Positions 1 to 11,636 of a stretch of 64,000 nucleotides of DNA are shown piece by piece. The translations under genes and the position numbers were made by a program. Each line of letters opens with the position of its first letter. Within the stretch, counting starts at the first letter, position 1. The notes under the pieces were generated by a model. That model made no database searches. It saw only the letters and a program-made list of their open reading frames with translations, and was not told where the DNA came from. This DNA is from Antrodiella citrinella (taxonomy: Eukaryota > Basidiomycota > Agaricomycetes > Polyporales > Steccherinaceae), in NCBI GenBank assembly GCA_004802725.1, contig SGPM01000051.1, forward strand, positions 47,795 to 111,794, written 5' to 3'.

Positions 1-288
1 GGTGCTCGACCAACTGCGCCCCTCCCCCGATCGACTATGATCGGAGAACTCAAGCTGACTGCATTGAAGGCGCGTCTAGCTGCCGTTGGCGTTCAAGCAG
101 ACTTCATCGGAGAAGGAGTGTTGATATGTGGTGCGGCCAAGCGGGGTTCATCGTTGGATGGACTGGACAACACGGTGGCCGTGAAGAAGACGGCTCGAGG
201 CCGCATTGAATTGGAGGGCGCTGTGTCGGACGTGTACTACACCGTGCGGCGAGAGGTGTATAATCTACACGCGCTTGTTGCTGCGTAA
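1..288 (+). CDS. CFT2: CFT2/CPSF2-like cleavage and polyadenylation factor, 3' end only
   Basis: This is the C-terminal part of the 100-kDa subunit of the nuclear cleavage and polyadenylation specificity factor, an inactive metallo-beta-lactamase paralogue of the CPSF73 endonuclease. The reading frame is open from the window edge and ends in TAA at 286-288. The recognisable signature is the family's last block: a GELKLTALK-type strand, then QADFIGEGVLICG, VAVKKTARGRIELEG and YYTVRREVY, matching the usual ending of CPSF100 proteins. The methionine at 37 is very probably internal, since the frame continues upstream. The catalytic-like domains lie outside the window, so the protein is cut off by the window edge and not truncated in the genome. 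Identification rests on about 85 residues but the pattern is characteristic. Confidence 0.82.
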   Translation, partial: GARPTAPLPRSTMIGELKLTALKARLAAVGVQADFIGEGVLICGAAKRGSSLDGLDNTVAVKKTARGRIELEGAVSDVYYTVRREVYNLHALVAA

Positions 289-592
289 GATGACATTCAA
301 GTTGTTGAGTTCTATGTATATGTATGGTATCTACGTTTGCTTTCGAGTCTTTTCCTCCAAGTCTCTATTCATGTGGTCGTCCGCGGTGGTGCAATGCCCG
401 AGTCAAAAAGGATGTGAGAAGAAGTCGGGTCCGAGTGCCCGGCGACTCTCAGGCCTCAGAGACGCTGTTTGCTGTGACTGGATTCTCATGATCAGCGACT
501 ACGTACTGACTGTGAGAGGAATCTCGAAGGGGGCCTTGGGTTTGCATACTATATAAGACCCTGACATGCAGATCTTATGTTGATCCCAAGAC
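289..592. other. Intergenic: CFT2 3' flank and P450 promoter
   Basis: This 304-bp spacer lies between the CFT2 stop and the P450 start codon. It holds no convincing gene. Its right end carries a TATA-like element listed separately. Confidence 0.6.
550..557 (+). promoter_or_regulatory. TATA-like box upstream of the CYP63-like gene
   Basis: TATATAAG lies about 36 bp before the P450 start codon at 593. This suggests a very short 5' leader or a start site just upstream of the ATG. A strong TATA element is common at inducible fungal genes and unusual at housekeeping ones. Inference from sequence only. Confidence 0.4.
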
Positions 593-3147
593 ATGATCAT
601 GCGCGTCCCTCCTGGTGCTCCGCATGTCCTGCGGTTTCTCCTCGCCTTGTCTGTCCCTGTTGTCTTTATCTACATATGCTCGTACTTTGTGAACATCCCC
701 ACCTGGGCACTCATCTTGCTTCAGGTGGTCAGTGTGCCGGCTTATGTGGCGGCTCGCCTCACCAACAGGCACTACCGTCAAGTTCGCGCCGCAGCTCGGT
801 ACGGGGCGGTCTTACCTCCCGCCCACAATGGAAAGCAGTTTGCCAACTTTGATGTCCTCGTCAAGTTCCAAAACATCTACAAGAATGGTTATCCCGGTGC
901 GTTCAGAACTTGGCCTTATTACACGCAGGCGGAGCATCAGGAATGTCTAACGTCCGTGTACAGGGGACGGTTTGACGGAAGTGCACGCAGAGCTCGGAGG
1001 CACGTTCAACTTGGCAATACTATGGGACACCACCGTTATAACCAACGATGCAAACATTATCAAAGTGCGCCATGTACCGTTCCTCGCTCATCGAATGCTA
1101 ACCGATGTTTACTTGTCAGGCGGTCCTTGCTACTGATTTTAGCAACTTCATCAAAGGCAAGCACTTCCAGGCCTTCATGTACTCGGTACTGGGTACGGGT
1201 GTCTTCAATGCGGACGGTACGTCCTGCAATATTTCATCGTTGATTCCGGTCTATTCAGCTTTGTATTCAATCCTCTAGGTGAAATGTGGAAGTCAGTTTG
1301 TTCCAACGGCCGCCGAATTGTCCATTTACTGACGGGCCGTATTTGTGTACCAGGTTCCACCGTTCGATGACCCGACCATTCTTTAGTCGTGATCGAATCA
1401 GTCACTTCGATATCTTCGAAAGACATGCAGGTCAGCCTGAGGAATCACTCGTCATCGCAAAGCTTCGTGACTGACGCGTCAATGAACCATGATAAAGATG
1501 AAGCAATTATCAAGATGAAACAGCGCCTTCAGGAAGGACATGCTGTGGATTTCCAGGTAACGAGTCCTTCCGTTTGCAATGTGGTCTCTTTGTAGACGAG
1601 CTAACTCACTGAACCTAGGATCTTATTTCTCGGTTCACTCTGGACTCTGCGACCGAGTTCCTCTTTGGTGTCTCCGTCAACAGTCAGAAGTCCCCGCTTC
1701 CATACCCTCCTCGCTCTGCTGCCGCCGCCCACCAGCAGGAGAATGCGGCTTTCGCTGATCAATTCGTACGCGCATTCTCTCGGGTACAGGATACCATTGC
1801 GGCACGCGGTCGTCTTGGTTATATTTGGCCTTTCCTAGAGATATTCTCAGACAAGACTGCTGATGACATGAAGGTCGTTGACTCGCTCTTGAACCCCATC
1901 CTGGAAAAGGCTTTGGAACACGCGAGGAACGAGAAGTCTGCTGGCCTGCGCAAGGACAACGAAGTCGAAGATGTTCACGAGGACGACACTTTCTTGGATC
2001 ACTTGGTACGCTGCACCACGGGTCAGTATTCAGTATCATTATTTGTCTCTCACCGTGTTGACTTCGTCTTCTGCAGACAAGCAAGTCCTCCATGACGAGA
2101 TCTTGAACCTGCTGATCGCAGGACGCGACACTACTGCCGGCACCCTGACGTTCTCCATCTACTTCTTGTGCATGTACCCCGACATTCTTGCACGGCTGCG
2201 CAGAGAAATCTTGGAGGCTGTGGGACCCTATCGGAGGCCGGATTATGATGACATAAAGGACATGAAATACCTTCGGGCCTTCTTAAACGGTACGAGGTCA
2301 CAAGTTCACCGCAGTAGTACTGCTAACATCTGATTTTTGTCCGGTGTAGAGGTTATGCGGTTGTACCCGGCGGTGTAAGTACAGTTGTATTCACGCTCTT
2401 ACTGCTGCGCTGACCATACTTATGACGGTCTAGTCCTTTCAATGTCCGGTATGTAGCCATTCATGACCGTGACGTCCTCGTCTCGGTCTTCTGACCGTAG
2501 CTACATCAGATATTCTATCGACGATACCACCGTTCCCAACCCAGATCCTAATGGAAAGCCGTTCTTCGTACCAGCGGGGACTCCGTACGTCAACAGTTCC
2601 AGCATGTCGTAGCTATACTGAAGAAGGTACTCTCTAGTGTCACCTACTCTGTGCTCCTCATGCATCGCAGGACGGACTACTGGGGAGAAGATGGTTTGTC
2701 ACGCCATATTGTTATTCGTTTTCACAATTTAATCAATCATGCTTGCAGCTCACGTCTTCGATCCGGACCGCTTCCTCGACGATCGAATTCAGCTCCTCCT
2801 CGCCAATCCCTTCATATTCCTTCCTTTCAATGCCGGCCCTCGAATCTGCCTAGGACAACAATTCGCATACAACGAGATGTCTTTCTTCTTGATCCGCCTC
2901 CTCCAGAATTTCTCGTCCATGGACTTGCGTCCCGAGAGTCAAGATCCGGCGACGCTGCCTCCGAAGGAATGGTCGAAATTCCCTGGCAGGAAAGGCATTG
3001 ATAAGATGTTCCCCAAGTCGCATTTGACAGCCTACGCAAATGTGAGTATATTGTGTCGAATATGTGGCCTGTTGTCTTACGTTTTGTCGAATACAGGGCG
3101 GAATGTGGGTGTCGATGAAAGAAGCCGACGTTACAGATACAGCTTGA
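593..3147 (+). CDS. Cytochrome P450, CYP63-like
   Basis: A membrane-anchored haem monooxygenase of the ER, resembling the CYP63 family of white-rot fungi (known for oxidising alkanes and xenobiotics). The start at 593 gives an N-terminus with hydrophobic helices ([14 protein letters not shown], then [16 protein letters not shown]). Visible P450 landmarks are the I-helix AGRDTT near 2120, the K-helix ExxR (EVMRLYP) near 2355, and the haem loop [12 protein letters not shown] with its cysteine ligand near 2850. At least ten short introns interrupt it, for example from about 898 and from about 3042. The last exon reads [12 protein letters not shown] and ends in TGA at 3145-3147. No key residue is missing. 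The gene is convergent with the glutaminyl-tRNA synthetase, 128 bp apart. The natural substrate cannot be read from sequence. Confidence 0.88.
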
Positions 3148-3275
3148 GATTCCTGAAGAACGGCTTGGAGCAAACTCAGCTATTTTAGGTCTACAATGGA
3201 TTTCAGTATAACCAGTTTTCAGGTGTCAGGTTCTTTACAAGTACACATATTCGACAGCTTTGTCGTACGATTTAA

Positions 3276-6092
3276 TTATGCAGTCTTCCCAGAATCTTCT
3301 TTCAAGCTCACGATGCGGTTCAATACCAACCTGTCGCCCTCCTTCCACTTCGGTTCAGCACCCTCAGCTTCGTCCAGACACGCCAGCTTCGACTCCCTGT
3401 CCACGGCGAAGTACGCCACGCGTAACCCCTGGAATCGGATAGCCTCCATACCGACGAGCTGTTCATCTGTCGCTTTCGGTGTCCCGTCATCCGTATGCTC
3501 ACTCTCGCCCGCGCTCTTCAACGCCTTCTCCGTCCTCGCCTTACTCTCTTTCTTAGCCTGAGCGTACAGCTGCTTCGCCAACGGCCAAAATCCAACCTCG
3601 ATCATCGCGTGCGTGTGCGTGTCCAAGCTATGCGGGTTGATGTCGGCTTTAAAGTCAGGAACGGCAGCGAGGGGGTTGTCGCTCTTGAACAGCTGGTGGA
3701 ACACGCGTGTTTCGTCGACGCGGACAGGGCTGCCCGACGGTTTGTGTTCCGCGACCCACTGGATGAACGCTTTCGGCTTCTTGCTTGCCGCAGGGCCGTC
3801 GTTCTCGAGCTTGCAGATGAGCTCGGTGACTTCGCCTGTGGCTGGGTCTGTCTTGTACGATGTGCAGGTGATAGGGTAGGGAGCTTGGAAGAGACCGACG
3901 GTCTTTTCTGGGGCAAGGCGGAAGTAGTCCTTCGAGTCCTCTAGACGGAAGTCATCTGCGTCAATGTAGAGAGTGCGCGTGAACGGTATCTTGGACGTGC
4001 CGAGCTCGGGAACCTTCGGGTGAAGCGGCTTCTCGAGCAGTTGGAAGTAGTCTTTGGGCAGATTCTCAATAGTAACCTTTAACGGCTTGAGTACCATGAG
4101 CAAACGAGGTGCGGTGCTCTCAAGATACTGTCTGACAGCCTGTTCGAATCGAGAGACCTGGATGTTAGAGGCTGCGGTCGAGACACCGAGCCCGTTGACA
4201 AAGGAAATGATTGCGCCAGGAGGGACACCACGGCGACGCAGGGCGATCAGGGTGTACAGTCTGGGGTCATCCCAGTCGCTGACGTATCCCTCCTTGACAA
4301 GAGAAAGAATTTTGCGTTTGGAGTTGATGGTTCCGGTCACGTTCAGACGTCCGAACTCAGACTGTTTGGGCTTGTAAATCTCCAAAGCGTCGCAGAGCCA
4401 TTCATACGACTCTCGGGACGCGACGAACTCGGTTGTGCAAAGCGAATGCCTGATAGAGTAACGATGAGCTTTATCAGCAAATGTAATAGAATATATGACG
4501 TACGAGATGTTCTCAAAGCTATCACACAAGCAATGCGTGAAATCATAGGTGGGGTACATCTTCCACTTATCGTGCGTCCTGTGATGAGGTGCATTGAGCA
4601 CTCGGTATGCCACCAGATCCCACATCATGGTGTTTCCGGATTCCAAATCCATCTTCATCCGCAGAATGGCCTCGCCAGACTTGTATAGTCCTGTCCGCAT
4701 CTTCTCGAACTCCGCCAGAGACTCGGATACTGGCCGTGTTCGGTGCGCACAGGCTTTACGAGGACCGCGCTCATCACCTCCACGATTGGCATAGATCTCC
4801 TCCGCTATAACGAAGAAGACAGATGAGAAAGATTCACGAGAAGAGCTGATCTGAACACACCTGTGCAATGGCATACATAGCCCTTGTCCCTCTTGATCAG
4901 TTCTACGGCGAGAGCGTACAGGTCATCGAAATGATCACTTGAATACGTGATCTTCCAAGGCTCGAATCCAAGCCATCGAACAGACTGCAATATGCTCTCG
5001 AAATATCGACCCTCTTCAGCTTCAGGATTGGTATCATCGAAGCGGAGGTAAGTCTTTCCACCGTGGTGTGCTGCGTATCCAAAGTTGATGAAGATAGCCT
5101 TGGAGTGCCCGACGTGAAGGAAACCGTTAGGTTCCGGAGGGAATCGCGTGAAGACAAGCCCACCAGTAGCAGCCAGATGCTGCTCGCGAAGGTGTGGGTG
5201 GAGCTGAGGGTTCTCACCAGGTTTGTGGAGATGACCAAGGAACCCTTCAGAGAACACAGATCTCGATGTGGAAGCAGCTGGTGCCTCGGTCTCTCCCTTC
5301 GCAGGCGCTTTGTGTGCAGCATCCTTCTTGGGTTCCTGATTCATGATACTATCAGGGTGAGTTGTATGTATAGTAAGGTTTGAAAAGAATGGACGTACCT
5401 TCCCCTTTGGTTTCGCTGCCTCCTTTGCGCCAAACTTCTGTGTGAAGGCGGTCTCCACCGCGTTCTTCACGTCGAGAGGGCTTGCCCATCGAAGATCTGG
5501 CAAGCCCTTCAGGCCACTAATGACGGCACCCAAATTGGCCCAGCCAGATGCGGCGCTGGAGGTAATGTAGGCGGTCGCATGAGCGGCGATCTCAGCAGGG
5601 GTAATAGTGAACCCTGCACACAAAAAGCATTAGCCAAAGCCTCACTCGTATACTTGAAATTTACGCACCTACGCCACATTGCTTGTCAAAATCGACATGA
5701 TCGATGGGTAACGCGTTTGCTTCTAGGTATTTCGCAGCAGCTGAGATAGTAAATGCAGTAAATTCAATGGTCATGCAAGTAGGGGACGAAAAACACGTAC
5801 CAGTCACTTGGTCTGTACTCTTCAATCTTCCGTCCAAGATCGCATCTACGGCGTACGTCCTCTCGGGTACAGCCAACTTCGATCCTGAAACAGCAAGGGC
5901 AGCAAACAAGACCGCCTGCTTTTCCTCTACATTTTTGCCTTTGAGTCCATGTTTATCGATGATCTCCCGGAGAGTAGCAGCGCCCTTCGGGTTTTTGGCT
6001 GCCTCCGCCGCTTTTGCCTGAGTTAGTCCTAGCGACTTGAACAACTCGATTAGTTCTGTCGTTTCTGAAGATGGAGTTGATTTTGGAGGCAT
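3276..6092 (-). CDS. GLN4: Glutaminyl-tRNA synthetase (cytosolic)
   Basis: Class I aminoacyl-tRNA synthetase charging tRNA-Gln in the cytosol. Order of parts: an N-terminal eukaryote-specific tRNA-binding region beginning [18 protein letters not shown]; a Lys-rich linker; the catalytic core with [16 protein letters not shown] (HVGH is the HIGH motif) and [10 protein letters not shown]; the [13 protein letters not shown] block; the KMSKS-equivalent loop INSKRKIL; then the beta-barrel anticodon-binding domains ending [17 protein letters not shown]. Introns are seen near 5755-5811, 5590-5666, 5349-5399, 4805-4862 and 4449-4509. The start at 6092 is preferred because it opens the conserved MPPK N-terminus; an in-frame ATG 12 bp upstream exists. 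The stop is TAA at 3276-3278. It appears complete. Confidence 0.93.
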
Positions 6093-6356
6093 CGCAGGTA
6101 GCAATGAATGGCAAAATAGGGTATCTGTGATGAGGGTACTTGGAAGCTATTGCCCAAGTTTCTGTCGTCTGACACTGACTCTGAAGGACTCGACTCGTTA
6201 TCTTATCGGCCATAGCTACCGAAGATCTAAAGATCAGGATCGAGATCGAGAGCCTGGCTTCTATACGGTATCTTCAAACAGCTGCTTTCTAGTATTGGAC
6301 TCGGAAGTGAACGTTTGAGCACTGAATATTGGACCTGCGCGACTGTCATTGCATCT

Positions 6357-8136
6357 CTATACGTGGACAATAACGTCGCCAGCCTCTCCAACAAACATCT
6401 TGTCCCACTTCGTGCCATTGTTCTTCCCTATATCTTTCTTCTGCTTGATCTCCTCGTCCCGAACATGTAGGCCTGCCAGTGTACGCTCAAAATCGTCCCC
6501 AGACTCCAAGAAGGAGCTGGACAGTTCATTGATGACGTTCAGAAATATCTGGGAATCACGGGCACCCTTGCCCCATGGAAACAAGATGCCAGCATCCGAG
6601 AACGAGGTATGTCTTGCGCGGATGAGCGACAGTAGTCTGACTGGGGGTTCGTCTTTGGTGGTCGGTTCACTGCTTGAATGCGGCTGTTTCCAAACGTCTG
6701 TCAATTCCTTGAGTCTAGTGAAGTGGTCTTCCCAGAGCGTGAACCCCTCAGAGTTCAGTAAGAGTAGCTTGGGAACCGGTCTCGGGGAAGCGTCGATAGA
6801 TTTCTCGACTTGCCAAGGGGTGGGTCCCGGGCTGGGCAGTGGTTCCAACCAAGGATCCAGTGAAATGGCATGTGTCACTGGCAATGGATCGAATTCCATT
6901 CCAGCCAATGTAGGAGGGGGCTGGGAAAGAAGGGAAAGCTGCTCGTGTTCTTCAGTACTGTCTTTTGGTGGTATGAACACAGGGTACGTACAACAGTTGC
7001 ACCTCCAAATGAGTGTCCCGTGAGGTGCACACTCTCGTCGCACCGGAGTTTCGATGAAGAGCCTTCGTCCTTCATCCAGCTCTTCCAAAATGCAGCGTCG
7101 TCAGACCTTTCGTTGAGCTTGAAGTTCCAAGGCCCCTCTACGGTGTGCAGCTCGTTGCAATCTAAATCATCTGTGAACCATGTAAGCTCACAGTTGCACA
7201 GCATCTGAGCAAGTTCGTACCAGCTAGCGTGGAACCCTGCCTCTCAATAAGATCTCTAAAACGTGTACATGCCAGATATATTTCTAATCGTCGGAGTTCG
7301 AGTTGTTCTGTGCGCAGAAGGAATTTGTCGTCAACTTCGGTTTGATTTTCCTGACTAGAAACAGATGTAATCAATTACAGGAAGACCCCACCGATCGAAA
7401 CAAACTCACTAGGCATCTTCAGGCTTCAGATAATACTCATACTCCGGGGTAAATGGTGTCTGAGACCCAGGTACGGGAGTTCGAGCCATGATGAAAGGTG
7501 ACGAGCCATCGTGATGCTCAATAGCAAGTACAACATTGCCCTGAGAGGCAAGTCGAGAGCAGAAGTGACTGTAGTTTGTGCGCGTGCCCCCAAGCCCATG
7601 TGAGAAAATGACGAGTGGCCATCGCTTTCGAGAGGCTTCCAACCTTTCGCTGGGATTCAGTAGTCGTGCATTGGTGTACACAGGAATCTGAGATGTAGAT
7701 TAGTACCCTGCATGAGACATGACGTGCATTTCGGCTCACCTTTACGCGAGAAGCTATTCCACCTAAAACCCACCACAATATGAAGAAGGACCACCCCGCG
7801 AACTTGGAATAGCCACGCAATGTCTCTTTGGCGGGACTGTTATTCAATTTTGAGCTAGTGACTAACATATAGGTCATGAACATACCAGACGTACCTGCTC
7901 AACCAATGCAGGCCCTTCCAGGGTTTCCTGCGCAGTGGTGACTGCGACACATCCGCAGGATAGTAAGCAGTGAAAACTACCTCTTTCAATGTCAAAGCCG
8001 GTGCATGCGCTGCCCCACCGTTGGAGGCGTTAGGTCTCAACTTTGACCTGCCCACGATATGACCTTCACCGAACGACGTGGCAAAGGTCGTGGCACCGAC
8101 CACATACTTTCCGAGAATATCAGGTAGGGTCCACAT
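6357..8136 (-). CDS. Platelet-activating factor acetylhydrolase-like phospholipase A2
   Basis: A serine hydrolase of the group VII/VIII PAF-acetylhydrolase family, which removes short or oxidised sn-2 acyl chains from phospholipids. The alpha/beta-hydrolase landmarks are all present: the oxyanion-side motif FSHGLGG near 7590, the nucleophile elbow GHSFGGAT near 7000 (catalytic Ser), [10 protein letters not shown] near 6860 (probable catalytic Asp) and RHTSFSD near 6610 (probable catalytic His), the same order and spacing style as the plasma PAF-AH. The N-terminus [14 protein letters not shown] shows no clear signal peptide. A hydrophobic stretch [15 protein letters not shown] near 7780 is normal for this family. 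About five exons. It precedes GlnRS on the same strand with a 264-bp spacer. Confidence 0.87.
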
Positions 8137-8493
8137 AGACTGCGAAGCGAAGAAAGGGAAGGGAAGTCGTGTGAGTTCCTGCGCATCATGATAGAGTGTA
8201 CTGTATTTGATATGTTTGCGCTGTCGGAGGCAGAGGCGCGATCATTTTGTGTCTTGACTCCAACCCAAATCTAGGGTTTAGTAGCCACACCTACTAATCC
8301 GTTCTTCAGTCAAACGAAGTTTCTAAACACAACTAACAAATGATATATGCAAATGGGTCCGGTTGAAGTCCGCACTACCAGGTACATTGAAACCCAATAT
8401 ACACAACAACGTTAAGAAGAAAGCTGATAAATAGATGACAAGGCTGATATACAACAAACAAATGAGTGAGAGAGCAGTAAGTGATGCAACCGC
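8137..8493. other. Intergenic: GH79 3' flank and PAF-AH promoter
   Basis: This 357-bp tandem spacer is AT-rich in its centre. No gene or RNA was recognised. Confidence 0.5.
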
Positions 8494-10483
8494 CTACAAA
8501 GTCAGAGCAAACACCATGGCGACAATGCTGAGCAAGGTAGTTAGCCCTACGGCAGGGACTCCCATCGATGCGCCGTCAGCCTGTTGTGTGTTGCTGTCAG
8601 AGGTACTAGACGGAACAGCGTCTGAGCTATTCGATGTAGAGCTCGAGGCCGCCTGTGTATTGAACCCGCCCAAGTATACCACGGCCACCGCAGGACCGGG
8701 AACCGAGATACTACAGCCCTGCGCACAGGGAACGTTTTGGTCGCTTTGCACGTAGCTGCCAGTGGCAGTGACGGGGACACCATCGCCAACACCTGCCCAG
8801 GTCAGGTTGCCCCATGCAATGTTATACTTCTCGTTGACATTGGGAGCGGTCAAGAAGCGCAGCCCGAGGGTGACGCTGGTGCCGGACCCTATGAGGCTGG
8901 CGGGGATGGTGAATTCGGTGGATGCGCCGGTGGCGTTGGCGAAGTTGAAAAGGACGAGGTGGTGAGGAGTGTTAGAGGTGGCGTCATAAATACCATAACC
9001 GGCGACAGACTGAGTCGCATCGGACGAGGAGTTCTGGACGTTCAGGTCAAAGACTCTGCTACCGTTGGTGGCCTGGAGTGCTTCTGACGTCGGTAGGTAA
9101 GCGTAGAATGGGGGGTTGGTAGTCCAAGCACCAGCACCAGCTGCAACAGCAGGAGGAGCGTCGAAGAGGTTGTAGGTAACCCCTGGCTCACGCGTGTGGA
9201 GGTACGCTCCAGAGTAACCAACGCTGGCAAGCTGCAGAGCATAATCAACGCTCCACATTGCGACACCGAAGGTATCCGAAATCCCTGGTAAGCCACCGCA
9301 CGATGCTGAACTGAACTCGTCCATGAGGATGGGTTTGCGCGTAGCGGATGGCTCTTGACGGATAATATCCAGGCCATCGTTTTGCCACTGTGCCAAACTG
9401 ACGGCGTTCGCGTGGTGCAAGTAGAAATCGAGCTCGTACTTGTGAGTGGGACCGCAGTTATCTTGAGGGTAGTGCTGAAGCGTGATATACTTCAGACGAT
9501 CGCTGAATTGGTCAAGCCAACCAGATTGGAGGAGAGAAGCCAGATCCTGCACAGAAGATTGTCAGAACATCATGACGCTTGTAGTGAAGACCCACATACC
9601 CAATCACAGCAAATGGTCGGACCGGCAATTTTGTCTAGAGACAGCACATCTCCCTGAGGCGTCTTCCCCAGCTCACCGAACACCTCCCAATAATCCTACA
9701 TCATCAACAGATGAGACACGCGTCACGAGTTCAGTGAACAATATCACTTACACCGATATAATCATTGGTTGTATAGTTGGCAAGGTTAGGTCGTTCGCCG
9801 TGCCCGGTGTAGAGATCAGGTTCCTGAAACAAGATAAATGGCGCGTAATCAAACGAACTGATGTAATAACATACGTTTCCAAGTAACATGGCATCGAGTT
9901 TGTCTCCAAGAAAGTGTTGAGCATCTCCAGCCAGGAGAGGGACATTCGTGCTGTTGGGGTCGCGAAGACTCAAACCTGATGGTAGAAGATGAAAGGACCG
10001 TCCAGTGAAATTTTGAAGCAGTAGTCGCTTACCAATGAGGTACTCTGCGCCACCGACTTTGTCGCTCATAGCGTTCATGACCTGAAACAGCTGTTGACCA
10101 TAATTGACAGGTTGATCGTTCGAGTTCGCAGTTGGGTCTGTGAACTCGACGATGTCCGGCTGGTTCGGTACGTAGGTAGAACTGTCCATGGAGTTTCCTC
10201 CAAGCCTGAGTCGGACGGACTGGTTGGAACCACGCTCATGGAGAGCATTGAGATACTGGACGACGGGTTCGGGAACAGTATTGGTGTCATTGCCAAAGTA
10301 GTAGTTGATGAAAGAGAGTTCAAAAGAGACCCCAAGAAAGTTCGAGTAGACGACTGTAACATTCGTAGAGGGTCCAGAGGCCGGAACCGTCACTTGGACG
10401 GCGGCGAAAGCAGAAGTAGCAAGAAGTACTCCGAGCCAGAGGCCAGAAAAAGGCAGGACGCCGCAGAGATGGCGGACGAGCAT
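8494..10483 (-). CDS. GH79 beta-glucuronidase-like glycoside hydrolase, probably GPI-anchored
   Basis: A secreted retaining glycosidase of family GH79 (beta-glucuronidase, 4-O-methyl-glucuronidase and heparanase relatives), probably acting on glucuronic-acid-bearing polysaccharides or arabinogalactan side chains. Residues 1-28 look like a signal peptide (GLWLGVLLATSAFAAV). The core shows VRLRLGGNSMDSS, the acid/base motif GNEPDLY (the exon junction at about 9820-9880 falls inside it) and the nucleophile region ILMDEFSSASCGG near 9320. A beta-sandwich C-terminal domain follows, then a Ser/Thr-rich linker and a hydrophobic tail VGLLTLLSIVAMVFALTL-like, typical of a GPI attachment signal. Introns lie near 9980-10032, 9820-9880 and 9550-9760. 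Start at 10483 chosen because it gives the signal peptide. Confidence 0.87.
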
Positions 10484-11636
10484 TGTGGGTGTGTTCAAGG
10501 TGGTCAAAAGCCTAAAGGGCCAACACGAGCCTTTAGACTGCCAAAGTCGTGTGGACACAGCCAAGGAACAGCAATTATGGATGAAGCAGTTGACGGGCCC
10601 CCACGGCAACGGTAGCCCGTCCCCCACACCGTTGGCCGTAAGGCCAGAGCATGGCTCAATTTGCTGAGGACACTCAATCTCCATTGTGTTGGAAATGAGC
10701 GTCATGTTTGCCATAATCCTGGTTTCTGGCATCGGCCTGAAGGCGTTCCATGTGGTTAACGGCGAGACGTATGATGGAAGCTGAGGAAAGCGGCAATAGC
10801 CCTGCAAAGTGACCCATCGACTCGGATATCTTGATGTCGTGCTGGCAGTCCTGGAATTGTGACTGCTTCTGCATCCCTAATGTCCACATGATAGTACGAA
10901 AGACTTATTTGCAGCAATTGCGGAATCGAAATTGACAATCTGTAGTGGGGTCAAGATGTTGAGTCGGACCACATGGTACTGATATCAGCGCTCTATAATT
11001 TACCGGAGGAAACAGTCCGTCAGTTCAACATTGACAACAACTGCCAAGCATTGTATCAATGTATGTACGTGGTTACGTACCGACAAGACTTAGATAGTCT
11101 GGTTCCGGTTTCTTCAGCGCTACAACCAAGCTACAACTTCGTTCTGACGTGACGGGGCGTCAGTCCACAGAACTTTTCGTTTGCTGGTCGATTGGTGTTG
11201 TCCCTGTTGTCAATTATATGATGTCTGGGATGTGCACCAATACGTGACAAAACGAAGACGAATGACAATACCGTGACGAAGAGCTCCAAAAAAAGCTCAC
11301 ACGACAAAACTATGAACCAAAAATGGGCAGTAGTGTCGACAGATGCGAGCTCGCAGCAGCGGTCATAGAAGTATGGTGATGACGGTGGTTTGAGTTCAAG
11401 TATAAGTGGGTCCTCGGCTCAGCGATGTATAAAAAATTTGACCGGTATTGACTACACACTGGTATGACAAGAACAGGCCGCCTGTTGAACCTATGTACAA
11501 GTACAGTAACAAAAATCCATCCCGTAGCAGATATCTAGAGTACAGACAGCAAAACCTCATCTAGTAGTACATGCCTCTAACAGTGAAGTGTTACGGAGAT
11601 ACTGTTGGCAGTCACTCCACATCAAGGGTACGTGTC
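10484..11636. other. Intergenic: GH79 promoter and AAA ATPase 3' flank
   Basis: About 1.15 kb without a supportable gene. Short frames on both strands have no recognisable protein pattern. The part nearest 10484 is the promoter of the GH79 gene; the rest probably holds the AAA gene's 3' end region. Confidence 0.45.

Noticed and set aside
575..1243. Overlapping long frames on both strands over the first exons of the P450
   Set aside because: They are shadows of the P450 exons and introns and show no independent protein pattern.
593..10483. Possible secondary-metabolite cluster (P450, hydrolase, glycosidase close together)
   Set aside because: No polyketide, peptide or terpene synthase is present, and a glutaminyl-tRNA synthetase lies between; the neighbours look unrelated.
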